NCBI GenBank assembly: GCA_037975125.1
Contig: CM075850.1
Location: forward strand, 124,581,557 to 124,645,556
Length of the DNA: 64,000 bases
Source: Latrodectus hesperus
Lineage: Eukaryota > Arthropoda > Arachnida > Araneae > Theridiidae
Reading direction: 5' to 3'
Shown: piece by piece, positions 34,890 to 48,169 of the stretch
How the letters are laid out: every line of letters starts with the position of its first letter
Numbering within the stretch: position 1 is the stretch's first letter
The notes under the pieces: generated by a model
Database searches by the model: none
Seen by the model: the letters and a program-made list of their open reading frames with translations, nothing else
What the model was told of the DNA's origin: nothing
Translations under genes and position numbers: made by a program

Positions 34890-35837
34890 CTATAAACATA
34901 GGAAAATTTTAAGTGATGATAAATGGCTATTTTCAAATTTTATAAGCGTTGCTGGATGTTACATATCTAAACTGCATATGCAAAATACATTGGGAAATAT
35001 TTATCAAAATTTAAATATTAAGGAAAAATTTTCATGGGAAATATTTCAATTACGTGAAGAATTTGTTACGGAATATTTTCAAAATGTAATTGTTGGAGGA
35101 AAATTACTAGTAAGCAGTTCACAATTGCGTGAAGAACATATTAACAGAAAATTTTCAAATTTTAATCGATGGAAAGTATGATTACAAGAAATAATTTGTG
35201 TATACTAAATTATAAAACTAAACATATGTGTGTACAGTTCCGTAAAAGTCCAATGATCGTCTTGTTTACATTAATTCATGCAGTATTTTCCAGTGGATAT
35301 TATACACAGAGAATCGCAACACCATCTGTAAGATCTAAATATTGAGGTATGCGGCATTTTTTCTGGCTCGTGATGACATGTTTACCGGATGTACACATGA
35401 ATTTTCCCACATAATATAATAATTAATTGAAGTGAGAGCATCTTTATTAATTTTTTGTTATTATTACTTATTTTTATTTTGTCATATAATAAATAGTAAA
35501 ACTATGCTAAATATTGTTTTTTTATGTAGAATAACAAATTATTTAAATTTTAGTTTATTAGATTTAAATAGATAATTTTATATACTTATATCAATAGGAA
35601 TTTATTTTAATGCAAATATATGATAAAAAGCTTTTAAAATTTTCCAATGGATTTTTTTTCGACATTGAAATATATTAAAATTCTTCGAAATATTTTGAAT
35701 ATCGAATTAGTATGAGAATTTAGCCTATAAACGTTCTAATTTCGAATGGTTTTTAAAACTGAAAATCAGTATTGTAGAACATCGATATCGAAAACATTGG
35801 AATATGTACTTCAATTATAAAAACACACACACTGTAT

Positions 35838-36712
<875 letters not shown>

Positions 36713-36830
36713 AATTAAAGAAATGAAAGTTACATTTAAAATATTTTAAGAATTTCAAGTTAAAAATTCTAATTAAATTTAAATAAAAATTTGGGATTTC
36801 GATTATAAAATTATACAGAATATAACATAC

Positions 36831-36974
36831 CTTGAAGACCACCTAAGAAAAATGTCACCATATAAATATCTTTCGCGAACCAACAGACAATATTAGTTAT
36901 CGTAACTAATAGCACACCTGTAAAAGTGATAGTTCGAATGCTCCATCTGTAACTTAAGGCTCCTGCAATGGGTC
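36831..36974 (-). CDS. SLC16 monocarboxylate transporter-like, TM2-TM3 exon
   Basis: A 144-base exon between an acceptor CTTACTTTTAG and a GTATGT donor on the minus strand. It encodes PIAGALSYRWSIRTITFTGV and then LLVTITNIVCWFAKDIYMVTFFLGGLQ, matching the SLC16 segment after TM1-TM2 (GP.AGAL..R...R.....G). It begins with two bases of a split codon (x|GA, expected Gly). The exon before it, with the DGGWGW signature and TM1, was not found in 36975-64000. Frame continuation further right on this strand runs into intron. Confidence 0.9.
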
Positions 36975-39900
36975 CTAAAAGTAAGAAAACATATTTTAAT
37001 TCACCTACAGATGGCAGCACCACATGTAACACTTTACTTTTCCATTTCCATAACTTTGTAAGTAAATAGCATTTACTAAACACTGCTCTTTTTTATTTTA
37101 GAATTTGTAAAACTTTTATTCAGTTTTTCTCATGATATCAAAAATAGTCAAAGATGGTTAAAATATTTCGCAAAGTGATAAGTATACTATTTTTTTATTT
37201 AAGATGTATTAAAGATATATATTCAGTCGTATTTAATTATGTTGTTTGCTTTTAATTTTATATCTTTTAAAGACCTATTTTTATGCATAAATACATTTTG
37301 TAAGTTTTAATTTGAAAAATTCAATATATATTTATTGAAAGAATGTCACTTTATTTATGCTGTTGTGAATATTGAAATGTTCTGTGTTCCCAATTTGCCC
37401 AAAATTAAAATAAAATTATCTTAATATCAAGCAAATATATCATATCTAAGCATTGAAAAAAATTTTAAAATTCCAAGCAATATATTTATTAAAATAAATG
37501 ACTTAAATTATTATAGCTATTAATATTCAAGTCAATAATGGATTATATTATTGACTTGAATTATTGAGGTTATATAGAAAAAGAAATTTTTTGACAAAAT
37601 TGAAAGTTTAAATGCTATATGTATATCAAAGCATTTTTTAATTTAATAAACTAGCAATTCAACTGTAATTACTCGTAACTATTATTTTATTTTGAAATAT
37701 TTTGATTAAATTATAACATTGATTTAAAGTCTCATAAAAAATAAAGCATATTTAATGAAGTCTTTTCGGTTATTCTCTTTATGGCTTCATATCGTAAATT
37801 TTCAAGATTCAATAACTTTTACAGAATAATCAGAGATTATAAATTTATATTGCTTATGCTATATTAATAATATAATATAGCAATATAAATTTAGATATTT
37901 ATAAAAATATTCCCAATTAATGTACAGTTATATAATTAGGAATACTCATGAAGTTAACTTTAAAAAATACTTGACTTCAAGTTCATTTAATTTAAAGAAA
38001 AAAATAGGTTTCTAGTTAGTCTGTTATTGCAAAAAGGAATATGATTTCAATATTCACAACGCTGGTAGAAAAATATTTTAAAAATTTTGACTATTAATTT
38101 TATTATTATAAATGCAATGTGCTCCAGTACTCATAACTTTGATTGAAGGATTTGAAACTCTAACAATTAATTTTCTCATGAAACATGATATGTTTCAGAT
38201 TCAAAGTGGAGATTTAAAGGATTTTAAGTTTTAACAATTATTTTTCTTATTAATATATTGTGCTCTAACGCTTACAAAGAAGACAGAATTACATACATTT
38301 TAAATAATAATTTTTTTTATTAAAATGAAATATGTACCATTGATAAAAATAAAAACAAAATTTTCCAAACTTTAAATTAATTTTTCTTAATTTAATACGT
38401 TCTGTATTTCCCAACCAAGATAGAACGCCTCTAATATTTAATGCTTTAAGTATTAATTATTTTATTAGAATGTAATATAATATAATGAATTTACTTTGTA
38501 TTATATGTTAACTACATATTACAATAAATTTGTTATTCATTTGATAGAATAATGTATGAAAATTTAACAATGAAACATTTTTGTGAATTACTCAGTTTAG
38601 TGTTGCTTTTTAATTCATTTATTTCTTGAATCAATTAAAAGAATTTAATTAACGTAAAATAAAAAAAGTAGACATATTGATAATAAATAATTTTTTTAAA
38701 ACTATTTCTCACATAACTTATTAATAAGAACTTAACAGCATGAAGTTTGCTTTAACTTAAAAAAAAAGTTTTTTTTCCGACATCAATAATTCTAGATTAA
38801 AAATAATCTAATAGATGGCAGCACCAGAATACAATTCGTACTCTTAATAAAATACTGTATATTTTAGGGAAAATTAAATTATTAAAAATGGGGAGTTGAG
38901 AGAGAAAAATATTATAATTTTACAATTGCTGTAATTTATAGGACAGATGGACACACGCATATTCGATAATGCATTTATAATTAAATAACTTTTACTTGGA
39001 ATTCAGTGCAGGAAGAGAAAGAATTAAATAATCGAAAATTTGACAGTTGTAACAAAAAAAAAAACAAAAAAATTGAAATATTGTAATAATATTTCAGTTC
39101 TGAAACATTCCATTATAACCTTCTTCATTTTTGAATACGTAAATTTAGTTCTGAGTTATTATTTACTGGAATCGAAATATTCAGATATGCTTTTCGTACA
39201 TTAATTACGATTTTTATATGCATTGTAAATTATTCAATTGACTTCTACAATTAAATAAATGAATTTAACGAAATTAAAAAGTTATTTGAAATATTCATTA
39301 AATCAATGAAATTATCAAATCAACAGAAAAGTTAAGACCGATTGATGAGAAACATCGGTACTTTTTTCTTTCATTCACTGTTGTAAATATAGTTTCCTGC
39401 TTCCAGCAGTTATACATCTTTTCTGAATGGATTTTTTTTTGCGTGAATAAAAATATGCGAGAAATATATGATTTTAATAAAAGTATTTAGTTTTTTTATA
39501 AAACAGATTTTTTAAATGTATTAATATATTTGTTGCTCACTATTAATACCAAAAAAGGCTTTAAAAATGAAATAATTTATTTTAAGATTGTTAGTCAATT
39601 AATTATTTTGCATTATGTCAAAACTCATTCATTTTATTGAATTTGAAGTGATAAATATATGTTAAGAAATGTTCTTTCTTTATTTCTGTTATAAAAAAGG
39701 TATGTACAAAAAGTTTTATTTAAATCTGAAAAACTTATGCTTGCTAAAATCCAAAACAAATATGTTTTTCAATGCTGCTTCTTAATTTTAGCCATGATTT
39801 CTTAATAATACGCATCTTACTTTTCTTTTAGAGAACGTTTAATAAAAAAATTGAAATCGGGAAACATCGTCTGCAAAACATTTTGCCGTTAACAGTTTCA

Positions 39901-40970
39901 TACATTTAGTAAATATGTGATTTATCAATTAATAATAAACATTGCCTCTAAGAACATTAATGTGAATATTTTCTTAATTACTTTGTAAAAATATCTTATT
40001 TAGCTCTTATTCAAAGTTATAAGAATGAAAATTTTAAAATCAGAATTTACCGTCTGAACATAATTGTTTAATGTCAACAATATGATTTCTCATTCGAATA
40101 ACGATGAATCATTCCATAATGATACTTTTAATATATATTTTGCATAAAATATAAATTCTCAATCTAAGATTTTAGAATAAAATCTTCCGGTTAAAATATT
40201 AATATCTGCACAAAATGGATTTCTGAGAGTTCGATTTGCATAATAATAGTATTCTATACAGACTATTCTTTTGAGAATGCCATTGAGGTTTCACTTGGAT
40301 TACTGAATCAAAGTTGGAAAAATAAAAAAAAGGAGTAAACTGAAGTGAAAAGATTAACTCTCGGTTTTGTCATTGAATGTTATAATGATTTCCGCAAAAC
40401 CATTAGTTGTGTAATGCAAAGGAAAAGTGGAATTAGTTCCGCAGAAGCTGCTCTTGAAATCTATTGTGTTTATTGTCTCAAGGACAATGTCAGTACTGAA
40501 TCGAAGCAATCGAACATTTTTCGAACCGCTCAGTCAAATATCGTCTGATTACGATTCATTTTGAGAAAAATATCGATTTCAAAAAACTTCTGTGAAGTAA
40601 AATAAGAATTAACTTTATTCCATAGTTTACTTTTGAGTTATTTAATCAGTTTAACACACACATATTATTTCAAAAATAAATCGCATTATCATAATTTTTT
40701 ATAGGATTATACTATTATAGTTTAAAACTATATAATAAAATAGAACTATCTTAATAAATTAGTTTTTTTTGTATGTTATTATATTATAAATTACTTTCTC
40801 TACAACAAATCTGAATTATTTTTTTTCCAAAATTTTATTATTTTATGTGATTTTTACTAAAGTTTTATGCATTAATTATTTTATTCGATTTAATTAATAA
40901 TTAAACAATTACATTATAAAGTAAAATAAATTTACATATATTTTGTTGGCTACTTGAATTTCCACCTTTT
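36975..40970. other. AT-rich non-coding DNA beyond the known SLC16 exons
   Basis: Probably part of the first SLC16 intron. It is AT-rich, with a 15-base inverted repeat (37525-37561) and nothing else recognisable. The open frame 40345-40548 matches no family I know. Confidence 0.55.
37525..37561. repeat. Perfect 15-base inverted repeat
   Basis: ATTCAAGTCAATAAT (37525-37539) and its complement (37547-37561) with a 7-base loop. It is a candidate hairpin without known role. Confidence 0.85.
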
Positions 40971-40974
40971 AGCA

Positions 40975-41235
40975 GTACAAGGGGTGGCATTTTGTCCTAG
41001 AGGATCACCCAGAGGATGTGCCCTCCTACTCGCAAAAGTAGGTCTTCGAATTTAAAAGCAGGGGCCAAGCAGAATAATCGTATGCCACCCCCAAAAGTAT
41101 CACTTCTTATGAAAAAACATTGCCACCACGACAAAATTAACGTGCCCCAGCAGCCATTGAAACGTGACGATTGTATCGGGATTCGAACTCACTACCTTCC
41201 GATAACGAATGCCTAACCAACAATCCACCGCGGTC
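40975..41235 (-). repeat. SINE-T copy (tRNA-headed)
   Basis: On the minus strand the head begins GACCGCGGTGGATTGTTGGT and includes the B-box GAGTTCGAATCCCGA (near 41180). The body contains CAGCAGCCATT and the CACGACAAAATTAACGTGCC stretch shared with the copy near 53.5 kb. The open frame here is just SINE sequence. Confidence 0.78.
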
Positions 41236-41439
41236 TCAATTAATATATTATAAACTCATATGAGTTACTTATCTTTAAGTAATATATTTAAATTAAATTT
41301 AATTAATAAATTGAGTTTAAAGCATATTACCCACCTTATAAAAGTTATTCAAATTCTAAAATAACACGTTGTTTTCTGTTATAGTCTAAAGCACTATAAG
41401 GGATGTAATTGATATTATTTTGTACAGTGGGCACCCAAA

Positions 41440-41665
41440 GTAGTATTTGTGTTTTCGAAATTTCGAAAAAGAGATCAAATAGAAGGACTCCTAAGATGCA
41501 ACCAGGTGGCGCCAGAAGCATCATTTGGCTTGAAAATCGGCATTATTGCCAGAACCTGTTTTATATTCTTCAGTCACAGCTATTAAATGCATAGATCTTC
41601 GGGAGGGTTGCAAATCGAACCCACACTTTTTCACAATAAAAACGAAGCTTTCCACACCAAGTCAC
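41440..41665 (-). repeat. tRNA-headed SINE, degraded
   Basis: The minus strand carries GTGGGTTCGATTTGCAACC (B-box-like, near 41615) with a tRNA-like head (GTGACTTGGTGTGGAAAGC) to its right. The body has CAGGTGGCGCCAGAAGC. It is related to SINE-T but diverged. Confidence 0.55.
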
Positions 41666-41685
41666 AGTAACTTTACAAAAGCAAT

Positions 41686-42363
41686 GTGATTGATGTCTCC
41701 AATATACTGGAGCAATGGAACACTAGAAACAAGGTGATCCTTGTATGGGTGCCAAAGCACAAAGGTATCAAAAGTAATGAAAGGGTTGATGAACTTGCTA
41801 AACAAGGATCATCTTTTGTTCCCATTGGTGCAGAACCATTTTGTGGGATTAATTTGAAGACCGCAAAAACCAATGTTCTTAGATGGGAAAAACGGAAGAT
41901 GTATGAAGCTTGGCTCAACACTCCTGGTCAAACCCACGCTAAAAGTATGATCTATGGATCATCAGCGAGAATTGCCTCTGAAATTCTAAGATGCTCTAGG
42001 CAGAAGATACGTTTAATCGTAGGCTTCATAACTGCTATTTCAGAAAACACCTCCATAAAATGGGACTGTTTCAGCAGGACCCTATCTGCAGAAAATGTCA
42101 TACGCAAGAGGAAACGGCCAAGCATATCATTTACGAATGCGAGGCTCTTGCCCTCCCTAGATTAACTTCTTTAGGCATCTTCCATACTAGAGAGTCACAT
42201 CTAGACTCCATGAAAGGGTTATCGGACTTTATTAATAAAGTGGGTGACCCGAGCAACTGGAACTATTAAACATTGGGTTTGGAGTTAATGGTACAAAATG
42301 CTGATAAAAGCAGAGGTGCCCTAATGACATACAAACCCAACTCTAAGAAGAAGAAGAAGAAGG
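41686..42363 (+). mobile_element. LINE-A 5'-truncated 3' end (copy 4)
   Basis: Encodes VILVWVPKHKGIKSNERVDE (the last RNase H block, here complete) and continues through the family C-terminus. A small deletion near 42032 (TGG.CAC.AC lost) shifts the frame before the zinc knuckle CRKCHTQEETAKHIIYEC, which is intact in the overlapping frame 42060-42269. It ends in a long AAG tail. AGCAAT at both edges may be a 6-base target duplication. Confidence 0.87.
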
Positions 42364-42659
42364 AGCAATAGAATTCAACAAAATATTTTATTTAAAGAGT
42401 CAAAATTTCTCAATTTTTAATAGGAAGGGAAAATAATCAAAATTTTCAACATTAAAGACATAAATATTTTCTAATATTGGAGATTTAAGTATTTATTTCG
42501 AATTACAAATGTTGAAATTATTGTTGAACCAAGTGTTAAGCGCAGCAAACCAACTCGTAATTTTGAATCACTTTCAAGTAACAACTCAGGAGTAGCAACT
42601 AACACTTGTGTTGTTGTTGTACCAGCATACATTACTGCACCGTGTCCTGCGAATTGGAC

Positions 42660-42880
42660 TCTACCAGTGAGTGGAAGCAGTCGGGAGGGTGTCTTCGTCA
42701 TTTAGAAGCATAGATAGAGGTATCATTTCACTTGGAAGACACTGCGACCATCACTTATTGAACGAGTCCCAGCCACATTTAGTGAACTCGACGGATCTTC
42801 GTTTAAGCCCGGATTCGCGCTCAATAGCTTCCGATAATGTGAAAGACGCCCTAACTAACAAGACTACCGCAATCATACTA
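42660..42880 (-). repeat. SINE-T copy
   Basis: The minus-strand head GATTGCGGTAGTCTTGTTAG, with CGAATCCGGGCTTAA (B-box) near 42815, and a body with ATTTCACTTGGAAGACACTGCGACCA match the copy at 53340-53668. About 220 bases are recognisable. Confidence 0.72.
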
Positions 42881-43046
42881 ATACTTATAGTTCATATATA
42901 ATAATAGTATATCGTACTAATACTTATAATAAAATTGTGTGAAGAGAATTACAACGTACTGGAATAGGCATTCCAAAATATTTTAAAGATCATGTTTCAT
43001 ACTATACAGAACATCTATGGGCCCTTTATTACAATAATCGGAATTA

Positions 43047-44261
43047 GTTCAGTATCCCCATCTATTGGCGAACGTGGCGAAATTTTTTCGTCGCCAAGTC
43101 ACCAAGCTAAGTGCGCGTTTATTAACACGGGAAATTTCTCGAAGTTCGATCGAAAAATAAGCATTTTAGAAAATTTAAAAAGGGAAATAAATATAAATAA
43201 TGGACTTACTTGATATGAAGTTCAGCTGATATGCCAATTGGTATATTTATTTCGACATTTTATTCGTTTGTCACCAGTGTCACATTTCAGTAAAAATAAT
43301 TATCAAATTTTACCAAAAAAAAAGCATGCAAAAACTATTTTTTCAAATACATACATTTTTAAAATAAAAAAAAACGTGAAAAAAATATTTTTTTTAAATA
43401 TGTACACTTTTTAAGTAAATAAAAATGAAACACGAATACAATAAAAAAATACATGTAAGCAATAGAATTTAAATAAAATAATTACACCTTCTCCGAAATT
43501 TAGTACTCATCCCAATTAATTCCCGAAACGATTTCAATAAATTTGTTGAAATTTCTCAACAACACTATGAACATGAGACATTATGGAAATATAACAATAA
43601 ATTAACAAAAATGTATAAGATAATAATAAATTAACAAAACGAAATTAGGAAAAAAGAACAGTTTACGATTTTAAAAATATAAAAGAAAATAGTTGAACAA
43701 ATAAAAAAATATATATAATAAATAAACCAAATAAAAATATATAATTAATAAATAATGTAGAAGAAATTAGGAAAAAAGAACAGTTTACGATTTTAAAAAT
43801 ATAAAAGAAAATATATGAATAAATAAAAATATATATATAATAAATAAACCAAATAAAAAGATAGATATAATTAATAAATAATGTAAAAGAAATTGTAAAA
43901 AAGAAAAATTTACGATGTTTGGACGCTGGCGACAACGAAACACAACTGAGGGGAATCCCCTAATTGCTCCAACAACAGCAAACAGAAGTCAAATGGCTTC
44001 CAATTGAAACGTAGAACAAAGAACAAAGAAATTCGAAGTGAAACTAAAAAAGCTATTGCCACTGAAAAAAAAGCACATATGTAACGTAATAATTATATAA
44101 AACACGAGAAAAACGAAATCTGGCAACCAAAAAATTAGAATAGAAACAAAAACTGAATTTGGCAACACTACAATAGAAACAAAAACTGAAATCGGCAGCA
44201 CTACGATCAAAACAAAGGGCGCTAGATTTGGCGAAAAATCATATAGATGGGGATACTAAAC
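43047..44261. mobile_element. Non-autonomous 1.2 kb terminal-inverted-repeat element with TTA duplication
   Basis: The left end is GTTCAGTATCCCCATCTAT and the right end is the complement of GTTTAGTATCCCCATCTAT, 19 bases with one mismatch. Similarity continues loosely inward (both sides carry GGCGAA). TTA flanks both ends (43044-43046 and 44262-44264), a 3-base duplication typical of PIF/Harbinger-type elements. No transposase is visible. The interior is very AT-rich and holds a tandem repeat (43641-43916). Classification by duplication length alone is tentative. Confidence 0.78.
43641..43916. repeat. Tandem repeat, period about 122, inside the TTA-flanked element
   Basis: GAAATTAGGAAAAAAGAACA begins units at 43641 and 43763, and a degraded third at 43889. 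The units contain only low-complexity AT sequence. Confidence 0.85.
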
Positions 44262-44269
44262 TTATACCC

Positions 44270-44345
44270 AATAATCTCAGGCAGGATCCAGTATCGAACC
44301 CACTACTTTCCGCACTTGAAAATAATGATTTTCCAACCTTCACCC
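44270..44345 (-). repeat. SINE head fragment
   Basis: The minus strand reads a tRNA-like head with GTAGTGGGTTCGATACTGG (B-box) directly beyond the right edge of the TTA-flanked element. Only the head remains. Confidence 0.55.
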
Positions 44346-44430
44346 ATTGCTTTTTTTGGAACTAAACTTAAAATATTTTATAGAAGAGACATTAATACCC
44401 CTTTTAGTATCGTCTAAGTCGTAAATATGC

Positions 44431-44507
44431 TAAGTAAACTTTATTTTAATAAAGTTACTTTTTAATAAAGTTTTTTTTAATAAACTTTATTTTAATAAAG
44501 TTTACTT
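44431..44507. repeat. Foldback inverted repeat, about 25-base arms
   Basis: TAAGTAAACTTTATTTTAAT... (44431-44455) and its near complement (about 44481-44507) flank a T-rich centre. It is built from repeated AATAAAGTT words and can form a strong but AT-only hairpin. Confidence 0.75.
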
Positions 44508-46113
44508 AACATGTTTAAGCCATTTATAAAATGATTTGCCCATAGACGGCAGAAGTCAATTAAAATCTACAGTTTTGATAATGCTTTGCAAACAAAGATT
44601 TTCCCAAAATATTTTTATTTGGTTATATCTCATTATTAGATTTGTATTTCAGAAGATTTAATGCAAAGTTTATGTTTAAAGCGGTAGAAATATAATGAAT
44701 ATTAATATACACTTCTTAATCAAAACATGTATAAAATATTTACATAAAATATAAAAATACAGAATTTTGAAAAATTGGGTTACACTGACGATATAAAGTA
44801 CTTTTTCTTGTCGAATTTCAAATATAAGCAGCATTTTTAATTTTCTCATACTCAAAATTGTAAATAAAAATAATACTAGAATGTTTTTAAATAACCTCAT
44901 ATTGTCAAGGCTATAGTAATATTGTTTGATTCTACTAGTTTGTGAGGAATTTTATGATACTATTTGGCCTCTTTCTTCCTTTTAAGCTCAGCATTTTATG
45001 TCAAATATACAACAATTGAATTCAAATTATGCTTTCCCCATTTCGTTTTAAAAAGGAAACCTTGATATTTCAAAATATTTAGCACAAATTCATTTATTTC
45101 CTCTCAGTGAATATCTTTCAAAAATTAAAATAAGGAAAGTACGGACGAAAACTTTTGTGTTTCGTTTATTTAAATTTAATGCTATTCAGATTTCCATAAA
45201 GCGTGAAAATAGCACAAAATATTAATCTAATAATTTTAATTTTGAAACCTTGGAAAATATTTCTATATGTTTTCATTTTTCGTTTTTGATTAATTTTGTT
45301 TCCAGTTGATAGAGAGGGACAAAAGAGAATTAAAATGTTTTTATGTCAACAAAACTGGAATTAAAATGCATTATATAATGTGTGGAGGATTATTTTTCAT
45401 TTCTTGGAATTCATATAAAATGATTGAAGGCAAGAAATTATTCACATAAAAATTTTTATTACTTCTTTTAAAGAAAATGATTATTTACTTATGGAACTAG
45501 GATAGTGATGTGTGGCGTAAAATGGATTGAGTGAGTGATTGTCCTTGCTTAAGCGAATTTATGTTAAGGAATTTCATTAGGCTTATTGAAGATTCTTTAT
45601 TTGATTGACAGGAGACATCCTTCAGTGAACAACGTAAAACGTCGATCAGTTCCAACATATCCAGTGCCCAAATAAATTAATTTAAAGTGAAAGACAGAAG
45701 TTATGCAATTACATTATTCACAAAAAGTTGAAAAAATATAGACAGGTCTTGTCAATTAAAAGAATTCAGCACAATTTTCTTTTCTTTCCAACTTCGGAAA
45801 ATGTTTCTGTATATACTTTATATATACATATATAATAGAAATTTTTTATTTAAAGCAAAAATTAAAACTTATGTAATTATGTAGTTAATTAAAGTAAGTT
45901 ATGTAATTAGCAAATTATGTAATTAGCGATGCATAAATGAAAATTCTTTCTTTCACAAACTTTTTACAAAATAAATATAAATGAAAATATAAAGTAAAAA
46001 GAAAAGTACAAACCACAAAAGATTATTAAAATACAAAAAGTTAGCAATAAGAACAAGATGAATAATTTAGAATTCAAAGAAAGAAACATACAAACACTCA
46101 TCATGTGTATAAA

Positions 46114-46851
46114 AAGTGATTGGTTGACGAACAGTTCGAAATGCCAACTGATTGGATAACGAATATTTTCACGAAAGATATTCTTATGTTCGGATAATGA
46201 ACAACAAAAATGAATTCTAACGAACACTTCTCGGCTCTTAGAGCATGATGAGTAGGGTTGTCAAACCAACGGACCAAAGATCGTTTTTTATCTGTTTTGA
46301 ATTATGTTGCTTGTCTATTAAGTTTCAAAGTTCTATACTGAAAAAAAGTTTCCAATAGAATATTTATAGCCAAAGTAGACAATCAGTTTCGGTTCTGATT
46401 TCATTCAAAATCGAAACTGACTTCTTTTTGACCATCCTTCCTGGTTCATTTGTCAAAGAAATGGGAGGATGTCAGAACAATGGTATTAGAATGATACCCT
46501 AACTAAGCTGATACGAGTAAAGTTAGGGATCCTTACGACAACAATACAATTAATCATTTCCAGAAAGTTCTAAAAAAGCGAGAAAAGCAATCGATATTGG
46601 ATATGTTCTTTAATGCTCCATACACAAAAAATGAAAAGGACTGATTAATATGCAGAAAAGGACTGATAAATCTATATACGTATGAGCTATTCTGCTTAAT
46701 AAACTTATAAGGAATTATGCAAAATACCCCGGGTCTCCGGAACGCGTTAATGGACTTCACAAAAAAATCTATGGTCAATCGACAATAGCGACAATTCAAA
46801 TAGCGAGCAATGTCTTGTAAAGGATTATGTTCGTTAACCTATCACCCACTG
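46114..46851 (+). mobile_element. Tigger-like non-autonomous element (MITE), uninterrupted copy
   Basis: The left end is AGTGATTGGTTGACGAACAG and the right end is GTTCGTTAACCTATCACCCACTG, inverted versions of each other. The interior matches the flanks of the LINE-B insertion at 22546-24391. There is no transposase. About 740 bases, so it shows what the unoccupied form looks like. Confidence 0.82.
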
Positions 46852-46967
<116 letters not shown>

Positions 46968-47593
46968 AATGTAAATGAAAGGGTACACTCATTAAATTAT
47001 GGAAATTATGCATACATTAATTTCTATGCTTTCATTTACGTTTATTAATTACGGTTTAATTATTTTCTGAAATTAACCATTTGATTGAAACACGCATGCT
47101 TAACGGGTTAAAAATAAATTTAAACGATACTGAAATAATTTTTTAAATGCCAAAAGAAATTTTTCTGAGATAATTGTAGGATTTTTTATTTACTTGATAT
47201 GATTAATTGCTTGCATGTGTAGGTGGCGAAGTTCTTCCTCCATTTAGGCATTTTGATCTGCAATGCATCAAAATAGGAAATGAATTTGTTAGGTCGGGGA
47301 GCGATTTGAATAGAGATAGATTGCAATATGAGATCTACATGAAAGCGCTGTCGTAAGAATATGGTCGAATATTCATTTTTTCCTCTGTAGTGAAATGACT
47401 AAGAGGAATAATACAGATTGGAAAAAATGATTATTTTTATACTGGAATATCTTAGGATGGAATCAATTCATTGTATTTTCTATCCATACTGGTGAAACAT
47501 GGATCTAACTTAAGCAGGTATGTAAATATCTTCCAAATTAATTTCCTCATTTATCGCTATAGAAATAAACATTAAGTGATAAATATTAAGTGA

Positions 47594-47981
47594 GAATTGC
47601 CTCTGAAATTCTAAGATGCTCTAGGCAGAAGATACGTTTAATCGTAGGCTTCATAGGACTACTATTTCAGAAAACACCTCCATAAAATGTGACTGTTTCA
47701 GCAGGAGCCTATCTGCAGGAAATGTCATACGCAAGAGGAAACGGCCAAAAGCATATCATTTACGAATGCGAGGCTCTTGCCCTCCCTAGATTAACTTTTT
47801 TAGCATCATCCATACTAGAGAGTTACACCAAGACTCCATTAAAAGGTTATCGGACTTTATTAATAAATTGGGTGACCCGAGTAACTGGAACTAGGAAACA
47901 TTGGGTTTGGAGTTAATGGTACAAAATGCTGATAAAAGCAGAGGTGCCCAATGACATACAAACCCAAATCTAAGAAGAAGA
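47594..47981 (+). mobile_element. LINE-A 5'-truncated 3' end (copy 5)
   Basis: Starts at GAGAATTGCCTCTGAAATTC and runs to the AAG tail. It encodes the family C-terminus across several indels: the zinc-knuckle cysteines are still visible as GRKCH-type codons, but a base change and insertion break the frame at AKSIS. A SINE-V fragment follows immediately. Confidence 0.85.
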
Positions 47982-47989
47982 AATCGATC

Positions 47990-48165
47990 CTATGGTGGTG
48001 CCATCTATCGGAGGAGTCTTAGAGCAAAGATGTACTTTGTCTAAGATTTCACTTTCTTGGTGCTCTGGTAAAACGAAAAAGGTAACCCTCTGACTTAATT
48101 TCGCCTATCCGTCGGCTAGTGAGCTTGGTTTGTCCAAGTGTCATAAATTACAACAAAAGTAGAAC
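47990..48165 (+). repeat. SINE-V fragment (3' half)
   Basis: AGAGCAAAGATGTACTTTGT ... TTGGTGCTCTGGTAAAACGA ... GCTAGTGAGCTTGGTTTGTC, ending in TTACAACAAAAG, matches the 3' half of the copy at 61117-61430. The tRNA-like head is absent. Confidence 0.75.
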
Positions 48166-48169
48166 CCAC

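Noticed and set aside
41016..41216. 66-codon frame
   Set aside because: Lies wholly in a tRNA-headed SINE.
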